DNA of 64,000 bases from Carettochelys insculpta (Eukaryota > Chordata > Testudines > Carettochelyidae). A model generated the notes under the pieces. The model was given only the letters and a program-made list of their open reading frames with translations, ran no database searches and had not been told where the DNA came from. The translations under genes and the position numbers were made by a program. The stretch covers positions 13,268,001 to 13,332,000 of the forward strand of contig NC_134161.1 in the NCBI RefSeq assembly GCF_033958435.1. Direction: 5' to 3'. Positions 13,001 to 22,000 of the stretch are shown piece after piece (positions within the stretch are counted from its first letter, which is position 1; every line of letters begins with the position of its first letter).

Positions 13001-16000
13001 ACCCATGATAAGTGGCCATCCAGCTAACTAAAATCATGTCAGATTATGGAGTTTGCCAGACGAGAGTGTGCTAGATTAGGGAGGATCAACCTGCAATCAT
13101 ATGTAATTGAAGGGGAACTGGGCAGTGCAATCCCTTAGATTGCTTTGAAATAACATCCTCAATATTTCTCTACAAGTGCAGCCCATACAGGTCTACCACA
13201 CTGCCCCACCCCAGAGGCTGGCAGTAAAGTGACTAATCAATAACTAACCACTGAAGTGAAAGTGATGTATCAGGTTTCCCTGTCCCAGCACAAAAACCTC
13301 ATGCAGCATTACTACTAAAACTAGAAAGTAACCATGAAAATAGGGATACCACCTAAGGGATAACAGTGATTAAAAATCTCATTGGACCATGCCCCACAGC
13401 AAGTTTTCTGATTTTCCCACTGAAACCAAGAGAGTTCTGCATACAAATTTTTATAATTTGGGATGCACATCTAGAACTGGAAGGGACCTTAGGAGGTCAT
13501 CTAGTCGAGTCATCTGCCCTCTTGTCAGGACCAAGTACCATCCCTCCCATCTATTTCCCCCAAATGGCCTCCTCAAGGATTGAGCTCACAACCCTAGGTT
13601 TAGCAAGCGAATGCTCAAACCACTAAGCTATCCTTCTCCCACATTCTATTTGCCCCAGAGCCTGAAATAGCCTCCTCAAGGATTGAGCGCACAACCCTAG
13701 GCTTAACACACCAATGCTCAAACCACTGAGCTATCCCTCCCCCTATGTCAATAGCCACACCCACAAACCACCACCTCACAAGTTCAGCTTCCCCAAAATC
13801 ATGACATTTGAAATACACCAGCGTAATAATACATTTGGGGGGGGGGAGGTATTTACCTTCTGGGCTTTGAGCCTTTGAGGACACATTTTCAAGCTTTTCT
13901 CAGGTTCTGTGGAGCTTAGCAGCTTAGCCTGATCTTTTTAAGAACTAAAACTCTCAGACACCTACTTGGCTCCAGGAGCTGGGCCTTTAAGAAACGCACA
14001 ACTTCTCACAAGACGATAAGAATCCTGAGAGCCAGCCCATGGAGCACTGGACAAAGTAATCTCAACAATCTGAAAGCCAACAAAATTTGTGTGCGCGAAG
14101 TGGATGAGTCATTTCAAATGGTCTAAATTTCACAGGCATAAATGAGAGCAAGTGCTCCCATACTGACTCAAAAACAGTGTTTCTCAAACTGTGGCCACCA
14201 GGGGTTTTTCTTATACAGTAGAAATCCGAGATACATATGCTCAAGTTGCACGTACCTCAGTTTAATGTGACTCAGGGGAGTCAGGAAACTGATCAGGCTC
14301 CAGGTCCCCTCTGCTGGCAGGACTGGGGAAACTGACCAGTGCTGCAGCATTAATCAGTTTCCTGTGAGGGGCAGGGAGCTGGGAGCCACCCTCCAGCTGC
14401 CTGCCTCACAGGAGCAGGGAAACTGACCAGCACAACAGCACTGATCAGTTTCCCAGCTCCTGTGTGTGGCGGGCAGCCAAGAAATAGGCTCCACATAAGT
14501 CCTCTGTGACCAACCTCCACGTAAGTCAGCAACCTACTGCAGCTATGACCCCTGATTTTTTCCTGAGAACTCCTGTGATAACGTACAGGAAGGGGAGAGA
14601 AGTGGGATCTTCCACAGAGACCAAACCTAACAGCTGTTAACTGTGCAGCATGTGACACAGACCAAGCTACAAATCGCAGGAGGAACCAGCACAGGTTCAG
14701 CTTGATAACAAGGCAGAGCCCAGATCTTTTGTAAACTCTGCTTGTGCCATTATCGAAGGATAACACAAAAGGTTATCATTGGTCCCCTGCATGCAGGGCT
14801 ACAAAAAGCTTCTGATAAGAATAAACCACATTTGAAGATAGGACTCCTGAAACTAAACAGCAGAGCAATCAAATCAGTTTCCACGTTTCTTTTCCTCCTC
14901 GGTTCCTCCTTAAAGACAATGAGATTATTAAACAGAGATGAACTGTGGGAAATGAGAGAGAGCATCTTGCTAAGGCATAAGTGTCCTGCCTGACACAGGA
15001 GGAAAGGGCAGCAGGAATCGGTTCAGTACAAATCTGGGGAACAGGGCTGAGTGTGCCACACCTCTGGCTAGAAGCCGTCTTGACCCTTTGGAGCTGCGGT
15101 GCCCAACACACTTTCTACTCGTCACGTGTGACAAACTGGGCACCACGGTGTGGCAAGTGGCTCATTAGAGCAACACAAGTGGAGTGCCCCCTGACGGCTC
15201 CCCGTATGCACCCCACTGCTCGGCGGGACAAGCACGTGGCAGCAGAGTTGGCTCCTCCTGTGGCTTTGGCAGCTCAGCGGCTCCAGCTGTGGGGTGGCTT
15301 GACTCCAGCCACAGGCTGGCTTGCATGAGGTAGTTCCAGGGACAGGGGCGACTCTGGCAAATCACTAGCAATTTGTGGGGTGTGGGGAGGGGTGGCAGCT
15401 GCTAGCTCTGGGGAGGGCGGTGTGGTGATCAGTAAATTTCTTTTGGACACCACTGCCTTAGAGCAGGCATAGGAAACCTTTTTAAGGTCAGGGCCACTGA
15501 CTCAAGAAAAGAAAAAAAAAAAAAAAGAGTTGGGGGTCACAGAAGTGAAAAGCAAAAACAAAAACACTCATTGAGCTGGTCCTTGACTTGGCAAAGAAAG
15601 ATTCCCTCATTCCCCTCGCGCACCAGCCCACCCCAGAGCCTAAGGGGCCCAGGGCTAGTACATTTGTGGACAGGCCACAAATGAGGGGCTCAGTGCGGAA
15701 GGGGACTGCCAGGAGCCAGGCTCGGGGTGTGGAGTCTGTGCAGAGGGAGGGTGGAGGAACATACTGGGGGTTAGGGGACCTGAGAGTGTGACAGGCAATG
15801 GCACCTCTAATATTTTTCCATTCGTGGGTGGAATAAATTTTGTTGCGTGCATTATCGCATGTGTGAATGTGCACCATCCATACAGAAACAAGCTGCCCAC
15901 TGTGGGCTGTCATGGGCACTCTGCTAATCAGCTGGGTGGCACCTGAATCTCTCCCGGGCAGGCGCCCAAATGCTCAGCTGACAGGGGACACTGGTGGGAG

Positions 16001-19000
16001 GGTGCAGGAGCAGAATGGGGATGGATAAGCTGGGCAGGAGTGGGGCGCAAGAATGGAGTAGGGGTGGGGGAGCTGGGCCGGAGAGGAATACAGGAGCACT
16101 CTGGGGTCTGGCGACATAGAGGGGGCTTACCTGGCGCAGCTCCCCTGCCGCTCCCAGGCACTGGAGTTTGGGGTGTGCAGGGTGGATTGAGTCTGATGGA
16201 GATCACGTTCCCATTCCTCAAAGGCACCCAGCACACCGCATGGCCTGTCTACTGTAAGCTTCTGGAGCACAGGGAGCATCGTGGCCGAGATTGCACAAAT
16301 CACCCTCTCTGGGGTCTTAAGCATAAATATAAATCTTGGTCACCCTCCCCAATAGACTATGTTCAGGGTATTCCCCCGTTAGTCAGCATTTAACCTGTAA
16401 TAAATGGCAACAGATGTACATGGCAGCCCTATTCCAGGTAGGTCAGGGTCAGCAACCAAAAGAGCAAGAGCAGTCATTTTTTTCCAAAACTCAGTTAAAA
16501 CAAACACCACCTCAGTAATGCACGAGCCGCAGCGTGTGGGAATACAAGATGTCCTTAATAAATAACATCAGACTTTTTGTAACCCCTGTTTTAAGAACAG
16601 CGCACACACAATGACTTGTAATGCGATACGTGTTTAGTGCAGGATGTTCATAAACTTTTTACTTATTCTATTTCCTCATACTTTCTTTGTGCCACTGTCT
16701 TCCTGACTTTCACTCCTGAGCCTTCTCTCTCTGGAGGACACTGGGGGAGTTAGCCAAAGTTTCGAGATCACATCTCATTTGCTACTTAGATGCGAGTTGT
16801 TCATTTTTGGGCTTTTCGATGTACACCCCGATGGAAAAATCAGGCGAGTTGGTTTGTTTGTTTTTTAACTACTTTGCAATTATAGTGCCTGGAGCCACAA
16901 AGAAATTCTTAAAGACCCTGATAGGTGCTCAGATCATTTGCAGAGCCAAACAGAACAGTCAGGAAAGCAGCACCTAACAATGGTCTCCCTGAATAATGAA
17001 GGTCAGAACTAGACTTTTAAAGGGGTGGGAAATCCTCTTTCCAATTCAGGCCCATTACTACAAACAGCAAAAGTCAGGCGCAAGCACTTGGCATCAGACA
17101 CCAACCCAGACTGGATAGAAATGTTATAATTTACACCTAAGAAATCTCTCAGCTCTATCCTTAAAGGGGTGGGGGGAAAAGAGGGAGCAGGGGAAGAATT
17201 ATAACCCAGCCAGCCTAACTCGAGCCTAGAAAGATACAGGAAGAAACTCTCAGTCAGTCAGTGGGGCACAGAGGAACATTCAGGTGGGTACAGTAGTACC
17301 TGGCACCCAGGACAACCCCCACTGGGGCAGGCATGATCCTGTTCTGCCTCTTACTCCACTCCAGCCTCTGCCACTGCCTCTCGGCCATGGCTTCAGGCAG
17401 ATGCAGGCAGGGAGGTGGGGAGAGAACAGACCAAACAAAAGTTTGGGGACCACTATTAATGGAGTTACAATTAATTTCTAGTACAGATTTGTCAAGTACA
17501 AGCCATGCCAAACCAAGTCAGTTGCCTTCTTTGCCAGGGTGACTGGCCCAGTGAAAAGGGGAAGAGGTAGATGTGATATAACTTCATTTCAGTAAAACAA
17601 AGCAGCAGAAATGGAGCACTTTGCTTTGTCGGAGTACAGAAAACACAGCTACCTCTCCGCTACATTTCATTTCAGTAAAGCTTTCAACACACAACATTCT
17701 CGTACGCAAACTAGGGCCATGGAGTCTAGACAAAATCACTCTTTTACAGGTGCACAACTGATGGTTTCTCAACCGGAATTGTTACAATGGTTTACTGCCA
17801 AACTGGAGGGATATATCTCGTGGGGGTCCCACAAAGGTCTGCTCTCCCCCCGAAACTCCCACCGCAGTCTGATATGATTCATTATACTATACTCCATTAA
17901 ATGTCTTCCATAATGGAGAGGGAGTTAGAACACCTACAAGTGGCAACAAAGTGTTGCACACATGTTGGAGGACTGGATTAGAATTCAAAAAGACCTTAGC
18001 AAATGGGAAGATTGATCTGAAATCAACAAGATGAAATTCAATAAAGTGATGTGACCAGTGCTATACCTGGGATGGGGGGGGAATCAAATGCACAAGCCAC
18101 AAACAAAGAATAGTTGGCTTGGCATATCAGAGGGGTTGCCATGTTAGTCTATAGCCACAAACACAACGAGAAGTCCTGTCATCTTGTAGACTGACTGATA
18201 TTTTGGAGCATAGCTTTCGTGGGTGTCAGTTGGTTAGGGGGTCGCCCTCCTGAGAAGGATCTGTGGTTTATAGTGGATCACAAATTGAGTTTGAACCAAC
18301 AATGCGACGTAGTGACAGCAAAGCCAGTATTCTGGGGTATGTTAATAGAAACACTGTATGTAAGACACTGGCGGTAACTGTCGTTCCTCTTCCACTTGGC
18401 ACTGTTGAGGCCCCACCTGGCCTACTGCATCCAGCTCTGAACGTCACACTAAGGAAGAGGAAGATAAATTGAAGAGTCCAGAAAAGAGCAACAAAAATGA
18501 TAAAATGTTTAAGAATCCTGACCTAGGAGGAAATGCTAAAACAAAATGGGCACATTTAGTCGTCAAAACAGATGGTTAAGGAGGCACCTGATAAGTCTTT
18601 AAGTACATTAAGGGTGTTATAAGAGGTACCATGATCAAATTTTCTCCATGTCCAGTGAAAATACAACACAAAGTCACAAGCGTCAGGTGCTACAAGGGAG
18701 CTTTAGGTTAGACATTAGGAAAAATTAACTCTAAATAAAGGCGGTTCGGCTCTGGAGCAGGTTTCCAAAGGAGGTTGTGGAATCCCCATCATTGGAGAAC
18801 AGGTTACACACCCCCGTCGGGGCCAGCAAACCCCAGAACCAAGAGTGGCATGCGAGCTGATTTTCATCAGCACACGAGGTTGGAGCTCTGCCCCACCCTT
18901 CCTTCCCATGCAGCTGGGAAAGTGCTCAAAGCCATGCCAGTGGTTAAAGCATCGGCCTTGTAAACCCAAGGTTGTGAGCTCAGCCCTTGAGGGGGCCTTT

Positions 19001-22000
19001 CAAGGGTCTGCAGCAGATTAGATTTAAATATATATATATATCTATATATCTGTCAGGGATGATGATAGGTCCTGCTGTGAAGGCAGGGGACTGGACCTGA
19101 TGCCCTTTTGAAGTCCCTGGCAGCTCTGCAAGATATGTATATCTCCACATTTCAACAAACCACCACCCAAACGGTACAGCTCTGTATATTAATTTATTTA
19201 TGAATGAAATTGGACTATTAGCGATCTGAAAAAGCATCAGCAGCTCTAGGACCATACATGTAGGTCAAAAGGTCAAATTTCAGCACTTTCCCTTGGAAAG
19301 CTTGCTGACCTCTGGTCTAGGTTTACTTGCTCCCGTCTCAGTGGACAGGGCTAGATTTGATGCCCTCTCACGGCCCCTTCTATCTCTACATTTCTAGGAT
19401 TATTTGATTCAAACAACCTAGGAAACAACCCCCTGGATTGCCGGCTTGAAAGCGCACCCCTACAAAAAGTGTGGGGAAAAAGGAAGGCAAATCTCTCCCC
19501 CTAAAAATGCTAGTTTACAATATCAAGATTTTATGCCAAATGATACAAAGGGAGACAGGAGACATGATTCTTCAGCAGACAGAAGTGGCAACACAAACCA
19601 TTTGCTCCTGTTGGACAAACTTTTCTTCTCTTACCAAAGATGGGTGGGGACACAATTTTTGTCAGGCGAGCACTAAAATGAATCTGGTTTATTATTTCCT
19701 GGAAGAAAAAGGTCACTTGCATCTCTGGATTTTACACTTCCCTTCTCGATCACTCCTACGCACTTTTTCCAAATAATCATCAACATGCTCAAGGCTTGCA
19801 ATCTAAGGGCATGCCTACACTACCCTGGTAGATGGAACCCTGGACGATTGACCCGGTCAGAGTCAATTTCACATGCCAAGTAGGGACATGCAAAATCTAA
19901 CTATCTATCTGGGGTTGGCAGTCAAACCCTATACTCCTCAATCTCACGAGAAATAAGGGAGGACGACAAGAGAGTTTCTCCCATCAACCTTCATCAGCGA
20001 GGACAGTCAGATAAGTCAACCATAGGTAAGTCAATTCTAGCTACGCAATTGCAGTAGCTGGAATTGCGTATCTATGATCGACTGTAGGGTCTGGTACAGA
20101 CCTGGCCTCAAAGCCAGAGTCAATCACCAGGGAGTTCTGTCACCTAAAATCAGTTTTACCCTGAAGAGATTCAGTTTGAACCTTCATTATCCCCTAATCC
20201 AGGAATGGGCAATAAAAAAGCAGCCGGCTGCCACTACTGTATTTACCTGTGCCTCCGTGGGATCAGGCAATCACAACTCTCATTGGCCACAGATCGCCTT
20301 CATGACCATTGGGAGCAACACCAGCTGGGACACTGCTTCCAATAGCTCTCATTGGCCACCAACAGTGATCCACTGCCAATGAAAATAGCGATCGCCCGAC
20401 ACCTGTGACAGAGGTGTTGGCTCGCCAGGGACTAACCCTGGTGGACTAAATCTGCCAGGCCGGTATTTACCCACCTCTGCTCTAATCCCTCCTTTGAACA
20501 GACACAAGCACATTTCACCTAGGAAACAGGAACATAAAGCAACTTGGATCGCTACCAGCAACACCATTGGCAAACACACACCTTCTTTCGGTCACACACA
20601 TTCCCCACCTGCAGAGCAACTGCTCATCCTCGGAGAAGAGGGAGTAGGACTGTGCGCCTGTAGGTTGCACCATCACGACTTCATGTTAGCAACTTGCCTT
20701 TGCTTGATTTTCTTGATCTGCTGTTCTTGGACAAGACTTCAATGAAAAGGCCTGTGAATGTACATTTTTGTAACCCTCCAGTGGATCGGAATAATGTTTC
20801 CCATATCTGGGTGAATATTAAGTAATTCTTGTGACCGCTGGTCCATGCGTTCACATGAGTAGAATTCACAACACTGCTGAGTCATTTCCAGCCACAAACG
20901 AAGCCAATTGGGTTTGCAGAGCAGAGGTCTCAAATAGTTTGGCTCATGAGTTCGGAAAGCTGTATTTGGGGTCAGGAAGGCATTTTCCCCTGGAGTCGGG
21001 TCGAAAAGGCAGGCAGAGGGGGAAATTCACTGACCTCTGCAGCATGCAGCCTGGATCTTTTGCAGTTTTCAACTAGAGTAAATGGCGGATTCTCTGTGAA
21101 ACCAAATCATTATTTGAGAACTCCAGTGACTCAGCTAGAGATCAGGGGTCTACTGAAGGAGAGGGCAGGTGAGACTCTAGCCTGAGATGTGCAAGAGGTC
21201 AGAAAAGATGATCATGAAGGTCCCTCTGGCCTGAAAGCCTCCGAGTCCGTGCATTGGATTTGCAGTTTTCACCACGGTTGTGTGTGTCGTCAGCAACAGC
21301 AGACGTACCAAGCTCTGTGCTGAAATCACACACTGAAGGAGCAGAAACAACTGCAATCAGGCACAGCAGAAACCTGCAGTAAATAGGTCAGACAGCCCCA
21401 AGGCTAAAGTTCACTGGAGAGAAGTAGTTGGAGCATAAAGGCTGAATTAAGCAAGCAAGATTATTCCTATGAAGAGCGTGCACAACTCTGGGAGGGACAA
21501 GCCATACAGTCCACATAAGGGGCTCTGCCACCAAGCTTTGGTCATGGACACTGTCTCTCCTACAAGAATTGTAATCAGGGTTGTGAGCTGGATCACTGAT
21601 TACCTCTGAACAAACTGCTCAGAAAGACTAGAAGGGTTAAAGGAATTAGACCTGAATATCTTTCTTCTACTCGGCTGGGTGACAGCTTCTCCAACAATGG
21701 TATTTTTAAGGAGCTGGTCATAGTGTATGTGTAACCCACACACCTACTAGGTGTGGTTCACTGTCCCTGGCACCCGGGCCACTTACAGAGAGAAACAATC
21801 AATCAACCCATCTCCTCTGCAGCCGTAGCTGAGAGCCAACTGTCATTTAAGTCAAATTGTAGAGGCTCCTTCACTAAGCTCCAGAGGTTGCAGTTTTGAG
21901 TCCACCTGTTGGCAGTTACACACGTTCTGCTGGCAATCGCATCAGGGACCCAGAAGGGGTTTCTTCAGATGCAACAGAACAGAATTTGACTGCCCAGGCC

